A DNA stretch of 64,000 bases from Providencia heimbachae ATCC 35613 (GCF_001655055.1 NZ_LXEW01000048.1:1-64000); one strand, 5' to 3'. Positions 37,064-47,172 are shown, numbered from the stretch's first letter. Notes: a model not told the origin generated them from the letters alone. A program made the numbers and translations.

Positions 37064-37861
37064 ATGGGTATATTAAAAGATAGTAAGTTGCTTTTGGTTA
37101 GCTTATTTATCATTCTTCTTTCTGAAGCAATAGGGCAAATTAAAATCAGCTTGGTAATGATTTTTCCAATGCTTTATTCTATGTTGATGGGTGGTATTAT
37201 TAGCTTTCCAAAATTCAAAATTCTCAACGAAAAAAATATGGCACATGCAACCTCAATTATGAGTGTTGCTTTAGTGATCCTAATCGCCAAATTAAGTACA
37301 TCCGTTGGGGCTTCTTGGGAAAAAATTATTCAAGCAGGTGGGGCGCTCATTCTACAAGAAGTTGGGCATTTTATTGGTACGATCATTCTCGGTCTACCAT
37401 TGGCGATTATGCTAGGTATGGGGCGTGAAGCTGTTGGTGCCACATACTCTGTTGGTCGTGAGCCGAATATCGCTATTATCGAAGCTAAATATGGGCTAAG
37501 TTCCCCAGAAGGTCGTGGTGTCATGGCAATGTATATTTGCGGCACCTTATATGGCGCGGTGTGGATGGGAATTCTGGCTAGTGTTATTGCAGGCCTAGAT
37601 ATTCTTAGCCCACTGGCTCTGGCTATGGGGGCGGGTGTTGGAAGTGGCTCGATGTTGGCGGCAGCCGTTTCTCCTTTACTTGAGCTTTATCCTGATCAGG
37701 CAGCGGATATTCAAGCCTTCTCCTCTTCAGCAAACTTGATGTCTTCAGTATTAGGTCTGTACATCTACATTTTCTTTTCCTTACCTTTTGCCTCTTTCTT
37801 ATATAACAAGCTAAAAAGAAAACGTGCAACGGCAGCTTCAGAGTTAAATAAGGATAACTAA
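37064..37861 (+). CDS. DUF3100 membrane protein (possible transporter subunit)
   Basis: The product is 265 residues with about eight membrane helices and no signal peptide other than the first helix. It matches DUF3100 proteins, which have no proven function. Polar, glycine-rich stretches lie between helices and look like a substrate path: AVGATYSVGREPNIAIIEAK near residue 123, and ALAMGAGVGSGSMLAAAVSP near 188. The next gene, another small membrane protein, starts 3 bases after its stop. Then comes an amidohydrolase. I infer that the two membrane proteins act together as importer or exporter of the amidohydrolase's substrate or product. The start ATG follows AAAGGTAAC. Confidence 0.8.
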   Translation: MGILKDSKLLLVSLFIILLSEAIGQIKISLVMIFPMLYSMLMGGIISFPKFKILNEKNMAHATSIMSVALVILIAKLSTSVGASWEKIIQAGGALILQEVGHFIGTIILGLPLAIMLGMGREAVGATYSVGREPNIAIIEAKYGLSSPEGRGVMAMYICGTLYGAVWMGILASVIAGLDILSPLALAMGAGVGSGSMLAAAVSPLLELYPDQAADIQAFSSSANLMSSVLGLYIYIFFSLPFASFLYNKLKRKRATAASELNKDN

Positions 37862-37864
37862 ATC

Positions 37865-38341
37865 ATGAAAAAGATGGCAGAAATTGCGATAATTATTATT
37901 CTCGTTGTATTCTTCACTTCACTCGGTGATGCTATTGGCGGTTCATTATATGGTCGTGGTGATTTTGGACAGGTATTTAGCGATACATTGCTCGCCATGG
38001 CGTTGTTAGGCGGAATGTCATTTGTGGCATATTTAATCGCGCAAATCCCACCATTAGGTAAATTACCTGTTATTTTTTGGGTTTCCCTAATAGCAGCAGG
38101 TTTGTGTTCACCACTGTTCCCTTATGACAAAGAAATGATAGCGATGACAGGAAAAGTTTCAATTGCGGTTATCAGTACAACCGTACTCGCATTTGCCGGA
38201 CTTTCACTGGGCAAAGATATCGATAAATTTAAAGCTATTTCTTGGCGGATCATCCCTGTATCACTGGCCGTATTTACTGGAACATTCTTATTCGCTGCAC
38301 TTATTGGTCAAGTGACTCTCTCATGGAGTGGCGTTATTTAA
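37865..38341 (+). CDS. Small membrane protein, partner of the DUF3100 protein
   Basis: The product is 158 residues with about five membrane helices. I do not recognise a named family. GGSLYGRGDFGQ near residue 25 and GLSLGKDIDKFKAISWRIIP near 115 are the main polar parts. It lies 3 bases after the DUF3100 gene and 19 bases before the amidohydrolase start, so it is in the same operon. A large and a small membrane subunit side by side recall two-part carriers such as MadM/MadL, but there is no sequence likeness I can claim. Confidence 0.75.
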   Translation: MKKMAEIAIIIILVVFFTSLGDAIGGSLYGRGDFGQVFSDTLLAMALLGGMSFVAYLIAQIPPLGKLPVIFWVSLIAAGLCSPLFPYDKEMIAMTGKVSIAVISTTVLAFAGLSLGKDIDKFKAISWRIIPVSLAVFTGTFLFAALIGQVTLSWSGVI

Positions 38342-38360
38342 ATCAGAGGAAGCATTAACC

Positions 38361-39686
38361 ATGACAATAACCAAAGACCAATTGAAAGCGAAAGTTTGCA
38401 ATGCAATTGCATCTCATAAAAGCGATATTATAAGACTGGCAAAAGATATTTGGGCAGAGCCTGAGCTAGGTTATAAAGAAGCCAAAACAGCAAAAAAAGT
38501 TGAAGCAGCATTTTCTGCATTAGGCGTTAACTACCGTAATCAGCTTGCTCTGACCGGTGTTAAAGCTCGCCTTAAAGGTGGAAAAGGCAGTAAACATAGT
38601 ATTGCAGTGATTGGTGAGCTTGATGCCATTATTTGTGCGGAACACCCTGATGCAGATGATCTGACTGGTGCTGCTCATTGTTGTGGGCACAATGCACAAA
38701 TTGCAAATATGATGGCAGTGACTATTGGTCTGGTTAAGTCAGGAGCAATGGAATATCTCGCAGGGGATGTGGTTCCTTTTGCTGTTCCCGCTGAGGAGTA
38801 TGTGGAATTGGCATATCGCAATAAGCTGATTGAGCAAGGTAAAATTAGCTTTATCGGGGGGAAACCTGAGCTCATTTCCCTCGGTGAGTTTGACGATGTG
38901 GATATGGCAATGCAAATCCATTTAACCAGTGTTAAACCTGAACGCGATAACGGCTTTATCGAAATGTCTACAACCACTAACGGGTTTGTTGGCAAGCTGA
39001 TTAACTACAAAGGAAAATCATCCCATGCCGCGGCTGCACCACACATGGGCGTTAATGCTCTAAATGCGGCAATGATGGGAATTATGGGGGTGAATGCCAT
39101 TCGCGAAACCTTCAAAGAGAAAGATTATATCCGCTTCCATCCTATTATTACGCAAGGTGGTGATTTAGTGAATGTCACACCGAGTGATGTACGTATGGAA
39201 AGTTATGTGCGAGCCTCAAATGTCCCTGCGATGATTGATGCCAATGAGCGTATTACTCGAGCGCTTGTTGCTGGAGCAATGTCTGTCGGTGCTGAAGTGG
39301 AAGTCAAAGATTTACCAGGTTATCTTCCACTTTATAATAATGACAAGCTAAATGATCTCTTACAACAAAATGCGCATGACCTGATTGGAGAGGAAAATGT
39401 TTGGGTTGCTGAACATATGACAGGTAGTACAGATACAGGTGACCTTTCGCACATTATGCCTGTAAGTCATCCATGGATTGGTGCAATTCGTGGCGGTTTG
39501 CATGGCAAGGATTATGTGGTTTTTGATGATGACATGGCTTACATTCGACCTGCCCAAATGATGGCTATGACCATTATCGATCTCCTGTTTGATGATGCGA
39601 CTGGTGCTGAAACATTGATGGCAAGCTACAAGCCATTGATGAGTAAAGAAGAGTACCTCTCATTTATTCGTTCATTTAAGAATTAA
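38361..39686 (+). CDS. M20-family amidohydrolase
   Basis: The product is 441 residues of the M20D peptidase/amidohydrolase type (AbgB, carboxypeptidase-like). These enzymes cut amide bonds in N-acyl or aminobenzoyl amino acids with two metal ions. Metal ligands are visible: Cys108 and His110 in HCCGHNAQ, Glu in PAEEYVE, His in MQIHLTS and a late His in GGLHGKDY. The family lid domain shows GKSSHAAAAPHMGVNALNA. I chose the ATG at 38361, which has AGAGGAA upstream and matches family length; a longer reading overlaps the preceding gene. Its substrate is unknown. Confidence 0.88.
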   Translation: MTITKDQLKAKVCNAIASHKSDIIRLAKDIWAEPELGYKEAKTAKKVEAAFSALGVNYRNQLALTGVKARLKGGKGSKHSIAVIGELDAIICAEHPDADDLTGAAHCCGHNAQIANMMAVTIGLVKSGAMEYLAGDVVPFAVPAEEYVELAYRNKLIEQGKISFIGGKPELISLGEFDDVDMAMQIHLTSVKPERDNGFIEMSTTTNGFVGKLINYKGKSSHAAAAPHMGVNALNAAMMGIMGVNAIRETFKEKDYIRFHPIITQGGDLVNVTPSDVRMESYVRASNVPAMIDANERITRALVAGAMSVGAEVEVKDLPGYLPLYNNDKLNDLLQQNAHDLIGEENVWVAEHMTGSTDTGDLSHIMPVSHPWIGAIRGGLHGKDYVVFDDDMAYIRPAQMMAMTIIDLLFDDATGAETLMASYKPLMSKEEYLSFIRSFKN

Positions 39687-39698
39687 TTGTAATATAAA

Positions 39699-39732
39699 CC
39701 TTAATACTGCGTTAAAATATGCAGTATTAAGG
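39699..39732 (+). terminator. Hairpin after the first amidohydrolase gene
   Basis: A perfect 12-bp stem CCTTAATACTGC / GCAGTATTAAGG with a 10-base loop. There is no T run after it, so it may act as an mRNA end-stabiliser rather than a strong terminator. Confidence 0.55.
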
Positions 39733-40274
39733 TGTCATTTCGATGGGGTAATTGGCGAGTCATTATTTTTCCAAATAGACTTTACCTCTAAATAAAAATA
39801 CATTTTTTCCAAATTTGCTATTTTGGTTAAATTACACCCATATTTATCAGCGAAATTGTCTCTGCTATTTGGCTGATAAATAACTTATATAAACGGTTAC
39901 AAACTTAATTGCTCATAATGGGAGAAAATAAGCAATATAATCAGTTGAAATTTTGGTGTTTTATCTCATATTTTAATTTTATTAAGATGCCATCCTAATT
40001 ATTCATGCGTCATGAAATACTGATATGGTATAAGTACGATCTTCATCACGCTTACTTTTTTAATATTAACGTTAAAATATGTTTTTGAAATTAATAATGA
40101 AGAATGGCCGATAATAAAGATTAATCAATTTTGGAAATCTGGTCATATTGAAGAATAAAATACACTTAATACTTTGCTATACAATATCACTTATTAACAT
40201 CAATGATATTTTCGCTTACATCAGGGATTCTTTACCAGTACTTAAACCGCTTTCTGTATACGAGATATAATGTA
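39733..40274. other. AT-rich region between the two amidohydrolase genes
   Basis: About 540 bases with no gene. Its length suggests that the second amidohydrolase has its own promoter. Confidence 0.45.
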
Positions 40275-41453
40275 ATGACAAATCAATATAATGTTAGCGA
40301 AAAACTTTTTGCTCTAGAAACATTCAGCAAAAAAATACGTCAAGATTTACATAAAATTCCTGAGATCTCAGGCCAAGAGTTTAAAACGTCACAATACTGT
40401 CGAGAACTGATGCAAAGCTTTGGCTATAAGATTCGCCAGTTTGAAGGATACACGGGCTTTACAGCTGAATTAATTGTTGATCCCGCAAAACGTTTAGTTG
40501 CATACCGTACCGACATAGACGGTTTAGAAATGCCTGATTTGACTTGTAATGAGCATAGCTCGATTCATGAAAATTGTGCCCATAACTGTGGGCATGATAC
40601 TCACATGACAATAGCGTTAACAGCCGCAAAATACTTGAGTGAAAATAGCGTGGAGCTTACTCATAACATCCGTTTCATTTTTCAAATGGCGGAAGAAGAT
40701 ATGCGAGTTCCGGGCGCAAACAAAATGGTCGAAATGGGTTGTATGGACGGTGTAGATGAAGTTTATGGTCTACACAATGATGCCGCGTTTGAAACGGGAT
40801 TTATCAAATTTAATTCGAGTGTAATGTCATCTTACGGTTCCGCATGGACCTTAGATGTTCACGGTATTTCTGCTCATGGTTCAACGCCACACAAAGGGCT
40901 GGATGCAATCCGTGAAGCAACGCGTATTATTGATTATATGGACTATATTGTCGCAAAAAAAACAGATCCTTTCAGTCCTGCCGTATTTGGTTGTGGAATG
41001 ATCAATGGTGGAACAATACCTAATGCACTCGCTGATCATGTCCAGGCTCGTGGAACTATTCGTTCAATGGATGAAGAAACAGATAAAATTTTAAAAGCTA
41101 GTTTTCAAGAGATTGTTGCTCGTAGTGAAGCCGGTGGTTTCAAAACGACACTTGAAGCTAGTGGTTACCCTGCGGTTATCAATCATCCTCAAGCAGCAAA
41201 AGTTATTTATGATGCCGCTGCTATATTCCTACCTGTAGAAAATATTGACGCAAATGGGAAGCCTATGACGGGGAGTGAGGATTTTAGTTATATGATTAAT
41301 GCGACTAAAGATAAATTAGGCGCAATGTACTTTTTAGGTAGCGGTAATAAAGCGAAAGGGATCAATAACTACCTACACGCTAACCCTTATTTTGTTGATG
41401 ATGATTGCTTGCTTATTGGCGCACAAATTTTTATTAATATCGCCACTCGTTAA
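40275..41453 (+). CDS. M20-family amidohydrolase (aminoacylase-like)
   Basis: The product is 392 residues, of the M20D aminoacylase/hippurate hydrolase type. All metal ligands are present: the Cys and His of HNCGHDTHM near residue 106, Glu in QMAEEDM, His in YGLHND and His in NYLHANPYF near the end. The lid domain motif is GISAHGSTPHKGLDAI. RTDIDGLEMPD replaces the more common RADMDALPM. I chose the ATG at 40275, since the family starts near EKLFALETFSKKIRQDLH; the longer reading adds 24 residues. Together with the previous amidohydrolase it recalls the AbgA/AbgB pair. The substrate is unknown. Confidence 0.87.
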   Translation: MTNQYNVSEKLFALETFSKKIRQDLHKIPEISGQEFKTSQYCRELMQSFGYKIRQFEGYTGFTAELIVDPAKRLVAYRTDIDGLEMPDLTCNEHSSIHENCAHNCGHDTHMTIALTAAKYLSENSVELTHNIRFIFQMAEEDMRVPGANKMVEMGCMDGVDEVYGLHNDAAFETGFIKFNSSVMSSYGSAWTLDVHGISAHGSTPHKGLDAIREATRIIDYMDYIVAKKTDPFSPAVFGCGMINGGTIPNALADHVQARGTIRSMDEETDKILKASFQEIVARSEAGGFKTTLEASGYPAVINHPQAAKVIYDAAAIFLPVENIDANGKPMTGSEDFSYMINATKDKLGAMYFLGSGNKAKGINNYLHANPYFVDDDCLLIGAQIFINIATR

Positions 41454-41480
41454 ATTAAACATAAAATACACAGCAAATTT

Positions 41481-41514
41481 AAAGCCGAGTAACGGATGTT
41501 ATTCGGCTTTTTCA
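41481..41514. terminator. Bidirectional terminator
   Basis: Stem AAAGCCGAGTAAC / GTTATTCGGCTTT with one mismatch and T's on both sides, between the second amidohydrolase and the convergent LysR gene. Confidence 0.85.
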
Positions 41515-41522
41515 TTAGTATA

Positions 41523-42500
41523 TTAAAGCTCAGGTAAGTTGGTATAAAGATGAATACGGTCATTTTTATCAACCGGCACCCATAAACTTGGTTGGTGAAT
41601 ATAATTTAAGTCAAGGTGAGGGGCATAGCAGGAAATAAAATCATACATATAATCTTTCAGGTGCATATGCCGATTAATGCAAATATGAGTATAACTTGGT
41701 TTTACTAAGTTACTGATATCAATGCAATGTAAGGTGCTACTATCTTCTTTGGGATCAAAAGCAACCGATGAAATAATACCAATTCCTGTGCCTCGTTTTA
41801 CATAAAATTTAATAATTTCAGTATCGACAGCGGTTAATACGACATTTGGTGTCAAATTATTTTGATAAAATACTTGATCTAATTTCGAGCGACCAGTAAA
41901 ACCGAATACATAGGTAATTAGGGGGTAATGGGCTAATTCCTCGATCGTCAACTGTTCATGCTGTGCTAATGGATGATCGAGTGGAACAATGACACTCCGA
42001 GACCACTGATAACAGGGCATTGTTAGCAAATCATCATAGAGATGCATAGATTCAGTGGCGATAGCAAAATCGACATCGCCATTATTGACCATCTCAGCTA
42101 ACTGAGCAGGAGCACCTTGATGAAAATGCAGGGAAATATTTGGGTAACGTGCGTTAAAGCGTTCAATTACTTTTGGTAATTTATAGCGAATTTGGGTATG
42201 AGTTGTTGCAATATGAAGATTTTGTTTTGTCATCGTATCTTCATGAGAAACGATACTTTTAATTTTATCGAATTGAGCAAGAATATCACAAGCAACATGA
42301 TGGACTTTTTCACCAATCGGGCTGAGTGATAATAAGTTATTATTTTTCCGATTGAACAAAGAAACGTTAAGCTCATCTTCTAATATCTTAAGCTGTTTAC
42401 TCACAGTAGGTTGTGAGGTGTACAGTTTTTCAGCAGCATTTGTGATATTGAAATCACTCTTGACCACTTCAACAAAACTTTTAAGCTGACTAATATTCAT
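41523..42500 (-). CDS. LysR-family regulator, CysB-like
   Basis: The product is 325 residues, the size of CysB/Cbl. The N-terminal helix-turn-helix is SQLKSFVEVVKSDFNITNAA followed by EKLYTSQPTVSKQLKILEDE. The sensing domain has the CysB-type motif IATTHTQIRYKLPKVIERF, with the Thr residues that bind small acids in CysB. This suggests a sulfur or acetyl-amino-acid effector, but it could be something else. It lies at the 3' side of the amidohydrolases and may control them. It is not the housekeeping CysB by context; that is inference. Confidence 0.85.
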   Translation of the reverse strand: MNISQLKSFVEVVKSDFNITNAAEKLYTSQPTVSKQLKILEDELNVSLFNRKNNNLLSLSPIGEKVHHVACDILAQFDKIKSIVSHEDTMTKQNLHIATTHTQIRYKLPKVIERFNARYPNISLHFHQGAPAQLAEMVNNGDVDFAIATESMHLYDDLLTMPCYQWSRSVIVPLDHPLAQHEQLTIEELAHYPLITYVFGFTGRSKLDQVFYQNNLTPNVVLTAVDTEIIKFYVKRGTGIGIISSVAFDPKEDSSTLHCIDISNLVKPSYTHICINRHMHLKDYMYDFISCYAPHLDLNYIHQPSLWVPVDKNDRIHLYTNLPEL

Positions 42501-42908
42501 TACGTATTTATCCAGTTTAAAATGGATTAAAAATATTCATAAAAAGATATAAATATTATACAAGATACTGACATCACGTTCAGTTAATTATATCATATAG
42601 TCATAAACTGAATCTTCTCATTATCACGATAAATTGTCTCGAGGAAACAAAATACCAATTGTATAATGGCGCTATCTCGTCATTAACTTAACTAAATAAT
42701 AAACTGAATGGTAGATACATTAATATACAAAAAAACATTAAAAAAATTTATATGTAAGTGGCGAATTTTAATGCATTAAATATGAATGAATTTACTAATT
42801 ATTTGATTGTCATATAATAAATTTAGAATAAATTACGGGAAATTAATAAAGAGATATTGTTAAATAACTAGAAAGCTACAAATTAGTTATAGAATGATTA
42901 TGTTGATG
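42501..42908. other. AT-rich intergenic region
   Basis: About 400 bases upstream of the LysR gene. No gene or clear motif was seen. Confidence 0.5.
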
Positions 42909-43898
42909 TTATTTTTTATGATTTAAAACAGGGTCAATAAACCAGTGAATAATTGAGTTTGAAGCCAACAAAAGCGTGATCGCGATGGTCGATAATGTGA
43001 GTATAATAACCAGTGGTAAAGTTATTTGTATATCAAAAAACTTCAAGCTTTGTAATAAAATAAAGCAAATAATTGGATGAATTAAATAAATACCCAGTGC
43101 ATTATTTGATGTTTTTGCATATTTATCCGTGGATAAAGCAAAGTAGATTATTATTAATCCTAATGAAATACCGATTAAAAAGCTAAAAATATAAATAAAA
43201 AATTGAGAAATAAATATATTTTCATTGTCTATGCTAGTAATGAAATCACTAATTTTTGTTTGATAGTAAAGAGCTGATATGGTTAAGATAAAAATACATA
43301 AAATGATAAAAAGAGAGGATTTTCTCAAAGAAAATATATTTTTTTCATTAATGAAATAAGCCATTATGAAAAATGGAAAGTAGTGAATAATAGCAAAAAA
43401 TGTGGATATCTTGGCGGAGTAATCTTTTGTTAAGTAAGCAATTAGCAAAGATAGCGTCAGAATGATAAACAAACAAAATTTACTATTTTTAATATATGAA
43501 GGGAATAATAAAAAAATAGCCTGCCAAATAGGCGTTGCTAAAAAAAACCATACCCCATGTTGTGGAAAAAGAAGATATGTATTTAAATCTAACTGACCTG
43601 AAAAATAAAGTGGAATTGCATCTATTGTTTGAAATGTGAAATAAATGATTAAAGGCGGAATTAAATGGTTCCGCCAACTTTTCCATGTCGTGTTTTTAGT
43701 TATAAATGCAACTATAAATACAAACATAGGAATTAATGTTAGATCGAATATACGAATAAGCAATGAAAAATCATGTTCATCATTTAAGTTGAGATAAAAA
43801 TTAAAAACAATAAGAGAGCTTAATATGAGCTTTAATGTAGGCCAGTATGGCTGGTTACGGTTTTTTGCACTCCACATTAAATTAATCTGGTTATTCAT
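42909..43898 (-). CDS. Acyltransferase-3 family membrane protein
   Basis: The product is 329 residues with about ten membrane helices. It matches the acyltransferase 3 family, which moves acetyl or succinyl groups onto surface sugars or other acceptors. Family cues are HGVWFFLATPIWQ and NNALGIYLIHPIICF near the end. The usual N-terminal His-x10-Arg pair is not clear: the start reads LKLILSSLIVFNFYLNLNDE, without the typical His. So catalysis is open to doubt. The gene is very AT-rich and lies upstream of a FUSC gene in the same direction, 104 bases apart at least. Confidence 0.7.
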   Translation of the reverse strand: MNNQINLMWSAKNRNQPYWPTLKLILSSLIVFNFYLNLNDEHDFSLLIRIFDLTLIPMFVFIVAFITKNTTWKSWRNHLIPPLIIYFTFQTIDAIPLYFSGQLDLNTYLLFPQHGVWFFLATPIWQAIFLLFPSYIKNSKFCLFIILTLSLLIAYLTKDYSAKISTFFAIIHYFPFFIMAYFINEKNIFSLRKSSLFIILCIFILTISALYYQTKISDFITSIDNENIFISQFFIYIFSFLIGISLGLIIIYFALSTDKYAKTSNNALGIYLIHPIICFILLQSLKFFDIQITLPLVIILTLSTIAITLLLASNSIIHWFIDPVLNHKK

Positions 43899-44002
43899 AT
43901 ATTGCCCTGTCTATATGGAAAACTATTTTATAATGGTATATTTTTAATTCACATAGATAACGCACTTGTGTAGATAGCGTTATAATCAATTTTAGACATT
44001 CG

Positions 44003-44992
44003 TTATACGTTGTTTTTAGCATGATTGTTTTTTTTCATCATTAGCTTAATGCAATAGCTACATACAATTGCGAATGCTCCGCCGATCAAGGTTTCCATCA
44101 CTCTTTCAGGTAAAAGATGATAATCAACATGATTAAAGTAAATTGACATTTCGATTAATGATAAGACCAGTCCTGTAAGACAAAATGTGCCAAACACGTT
44201 GTTCTTTTTGTTATTACTAATGGGGATCAAAAAAGCAAATATAAGTATTAATGTAAAGCCAATATAGGGCATAAAACTAATCAAATTAAAGGAAAAATAG
44301 AGAAGTAAAACAACCACGAGTGTACCGATAATTCGGTCTCGAGTTAGTTTAACGATATTGGTTAGTTTAGGATTTAAAACAAAAATGTAGGTTAGTGGTG
44401 CCCAGAAAAAATGGTCAATATTAATTGCTCTAGAGACTAAAACGCATAAAAGTAGCCCAACAGAATAGATCAGAGATTGAAATATGAGGTTATAAGATAA
44501 CTTATCTCTTTTTAGTGAAATATATTTTTTTATTTGGAATATCGTGATTTTTTTGCGGCTACTGATGGCGTAGCAAAACGCGATTGTTATGATAGTCCCT
44601 ATCAGCAGACCCGTTACAAGGCCATCGAAGCTCGATTTATTAAGTGTTGCGCCTATGATATAGAAAATCATAAAGTACTTAATTGACATATCTAATGATG
44701 AGTCAATATTGTAATACTGGTAATAAATAAAAGGTGATATGAAAAGGATGACAAAAAATAGGTAATTAAAGCCGAAAAGATAACCAAGGGTAGAGCCTAC
44801 AAAGACAAAAATAGAGCATAGTAACGAGTAAGTGATATTTTTATATTGACTAGCTTTATTGAAGATCGTATAGCCATGTAAGGTCGACAGTGAGCTCCAT
44901 AATGTTGCATCAATGCCAGCAATAGAGTAGGTAATAATAAAGCTCATAATAAGACATAATGTTAAATAAAAACTCTCTGCGACTTTAATCAT
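44003..44992 (-). CDS. FUSC-family membrane protein
   Basis: The product is 329 residues from the ATG at 44992, which has GGTGAG 5 bases upstream. A longer reading begins at 45022. It has about nine or ten membrane helices. The pattern WAPLTYIFVLNPKLTNIVKL followed by TRDRIIGTLVVVLLL is typical of FUSC (fusaric acid resistance-like) proteins such as the AaeB or YccS membrane parts. Those proteins are larger and have a cytoplasmic half that is missing here. It may export aromatic acids or may have another role; there is no partner membrane fusion protein. Confidence 0.75.
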   Translation of the reverse strand: MIKVAESFYLTLCLIMSFIITYSIAGIDATLWSSLSTLHGYTIFNKASQYKNITYSLLCSIFVFVGSTLGYLFGFNYLFFVILFISPFIYYQYYNIDSSLDMSIKYFMIFYIIGATLNKSSFDGLVTGLLIGTIITIAFCYAISSRKKITIFQIKKYISLKRDKLSYNLIFQSLIYSVGLLLCVLVSRAINIDHFFWAPLTYIFVLNPKLTNIVKLTRDRIIGTLVVVLLLYFSFNLISFMPYIGFTLILIFAFLIPISNNKKNNVFGTFCLTGLVLSLIEMSIYFNHVDYHLLPERVMETLIGGAFAIVCSYCIKLMMKKNNHAKNNV

Positions 44993-45334
44993 ATTCTCAC
45001 CCAATGGGACAATGTGCAGCATATATTGATAAAAAATGAATTTACCTTATTTACAACCAATAAAATGTGCTAATTTCGATTAATAACATGTTATTTACTC
45101 CGGAAATTTCATTCGCTATCAACACCATTATTGTAAAGATGACCTTCAGTTACGTTGATAATATCAGAAGAATCATTAACGATGAAATCCTAGCGCCATT
45201 ATAGCGATAATGGTTTCGTTAGAAAGATGTAAAACCGATATAATAACAGTTATTTCGCAACAGGTAATAGAGCTTGTAAGCAATAGGATAATTGAATAAG
45301 CGGGGGAGGTTATTATTAACGAGTTATTATGAAA
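44993..45334. other. Intergenic region
   Basis: About 340 bases between the FUSC gene promoter side and the 3' end of arsC. No gene seen. Confidence 0.4.
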
Positions 45335-45367
45335 GCCAGAAGGGAAAAATACCGTGTCTCTTCTGGC
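45335..45367 (-). terminator. Possible terminator of the ars operon
   Basis: GCCAGAAG / CTTCTGGC inverted repeat with a 17-base loop, and TTTC after it on the minus strand. It lies just beyond the arsC stop. Confidence 0.55.
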
Positions 45368-45379
45368 GATTTTAAGTAA

Positions 45380-45808
45380 TTATTTAATGATCCGTTTACC
45401 TTCAGCACTAATCACGGGTTCCCCATCCTCTTTAATAAACGCACCTTTCTGGGGTAAAGGTAAAATATCTAAAACAACCTCAGAAGGGCGACAAAGTTTT
45501 GTACCTAATTCCGTCACCACAATTGGGCGATTAATCAAAATAGGATGTTCCAACATAAAATCGATTAACTGATCGTCGCTCCATTGGATACTATCCAACT
45601 TAAGTGTTTCATAGGGTTCAACATTCTTTCGCAGTAATTCGCGTACAGTAATACCCATATCGACAATTAACTTTAGTAATTCTGTACGGCTTGGTGGATT
45701 ATCTAAATAATGAATCACGATCGGCTCAATACCGCTGTTATGGATCAGTTCAAGGGTATTACGGGATGTGCCACAAGAAGGATTATGATAAATGGTGATG
45801 GAATGCAT
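45380..45808 (-). CDS. arsC: Arsenate reductase (glutaredoxin-dependent)
   Basis: ArsC reduces arsenate to arsenite with glutathione and glutaredoxin. The product is 142 residues (plasmid R773 ArsC 141). The catalytic Cys is in YHNPSCGTSRNTLELI near residue 12. The three arginines that bind arsenate are in VRELLRKNVEPYE, HPILINRPIVV and CRPSE. It is the last gene of arsRDABC. Confidence 0.96.
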   Translation of the reverse strand: MHSITIYHNPSCGTSRNTLELIHNSGIEPIVIHYLDNPPSRTELLKLIVDMGITVRELLRKNVEPYETLKLDSIQWSDDQLIDFMLEHPILINRPIVVTELGTKLCRPSEVVLDILPLPQKGAFIKEDGEPVISAEGKRIIK

Positions 45809-45882
45809 ATTGACCTCTAAGTAACTTTTAGTAATAAAAGTAAAGCGACATAATCATCGATGTCGCTTAATTTAATGTATAT

Positions 45883-47172
45883 CTATACGGTTAATGATAA
45901 ACGTAAAGCGAGTGCTATTAAGGTCACAAATAGTACTGGGAGCGTCATAACGATCCCGACCTTGAAATAATAGCCCCAGGTAATGGTTAAATTTTTCTGA
46001 GATAAAACATGCAGCCATAATAGAGTCGCGAGACTGCCGATCGGTGTGATTTTAGGACCGAGGTCGCTACCAATAATATTAGCGTAAATCATTGCTTCTT
46101 TAATGAGCCCCGTCGCATCACTTCCATCAATAGATAGCGCACCGATAAGCACTGTTGGCATATTGTTCATGATGGATGACAAAATAGCGGTTAAGAACCC
46201 TGTACCGAGAGTGGCAGCCCATAGGCCTTGCTCAGCGAAGTAATTCAAAATTTGAGAGATATAGTGAGTCAACCCGGCATTACGTAGGCCATAGACCACT
46301 AAATACATCCCGAGTGAAAAAATAACGATTTGCCATGGTGCGCCACGAATGACTTTCTTCGTATCGATAACGCGACCTTTTTTGGCCACGATGTACAGAA
46401 TGATGGCACCTACTGCCGCAACCAAACTCACTGGGACGCCAAGATGATTAAGCCCAAAAAAGCCAATCAGAAGGAGAACCAAAACAATCCATCCGGCCTT
46501 AAAGGTTGGCAAGTCACGGATCGCGTCTTTTGGTGATTTCAATAGCCCGATATCGTAGGTTTGTGGGATATCTTTACGAAAGAATAGATGAAGCATGACC
46601 AGTGTTGCACCGATGGCGGCAATATCGACCGGGATCATAATAGCGGCATAATGGGTAAAGCCGATGTTGAAAAAATCAGCTGAAACGATATTAACCAGAT
46701 TAGAGACAACCAGTGGCAAGCTTGCCGTATCGGCGATAAAACCCGCAGCCATGACAAATGCTAGCGTCGCCCCTCGACTGAAGCCTAAAGCCAGCAGCAT
46801 TGCCATCACGATCGGTGTTAAAATGAGCGCTGCGCCGTCATTAGCGAAAAGAGCAGCGACTACGGCACCAAGAAGGATAATATAGGTAAATAGTTTCCTC
46901 CCATTTCCTCCTCCCCAACGCGCAACGTGTAGTGCTGCCCATTCAAAAAAACCAGACTCATCGAGCAATAGGCTGATAATAATCACCGCAACAAAGGCGG
47001 CGGTAGCATTCCAGACTATCTGCCAGACAACAGGAATATCACCAAGATGAACAACGCCAAACAACAAAGCTAAAATGGCACCAAAACAGGCACTCCAACC
47101 AATGCCGAGCCCTTTAGGTTGCCAAATAACTAAAATAATGGTCAGAACAAAAATAGCACCGGCCAACCACAT
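45883..47172 (-). CDS. arsB: Arsenite efflux pump ArsB
   Basis: ArsB is the inner membrane arsenite/antimonite channel; with ArsA it forms an ATP-driven pump. The product is 429 residues with 12 helices, equal in length to R773 Ars[21 protein letters not shown] at the start, [20 protein letters not shown] and [17 protein letters not shown] are conserved. It is fourth in the operon; an ERIC-like repeat separates it from arsA. Confidence 0.96.
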   Translation of the reverse strand: MWLAGAIFVLTIILVIWQPKGLGIGWSACFGAILALLFGVVHLGDIPVVWQIVWNATAAFVAVIIISLLLDESGFFEWAALHVARWGGGNGRKLFTYIILLGAVVAALFANDGAALILTPIVMAMLLALGFSRGATLAFVMAAGFIADTASLPLVVSNLVNIVSADFFNIGFTHYAAIMIPVDIAAIGATLVMLHLFFRKDIPQTYDIGLLKSPKDAIRDLPTFKAGWIVLVLLLIGFFGLNHLGVPVSLVAAVGAIILYIVAKKGRVIDTKKVIRGAPWQIVIFSLGMYLVVYGLRNAGLTHYISQILNYFAEQGLWAATLGTGFLTAILSSIMNNMPTVLIGALSIDGSDATGLIKEAMIYANIIGSDLGPKITPIGSLATLLWLHVLSQKNLTITWGYYFKVGIVMTLPVLFVTLIALALRLSLTV

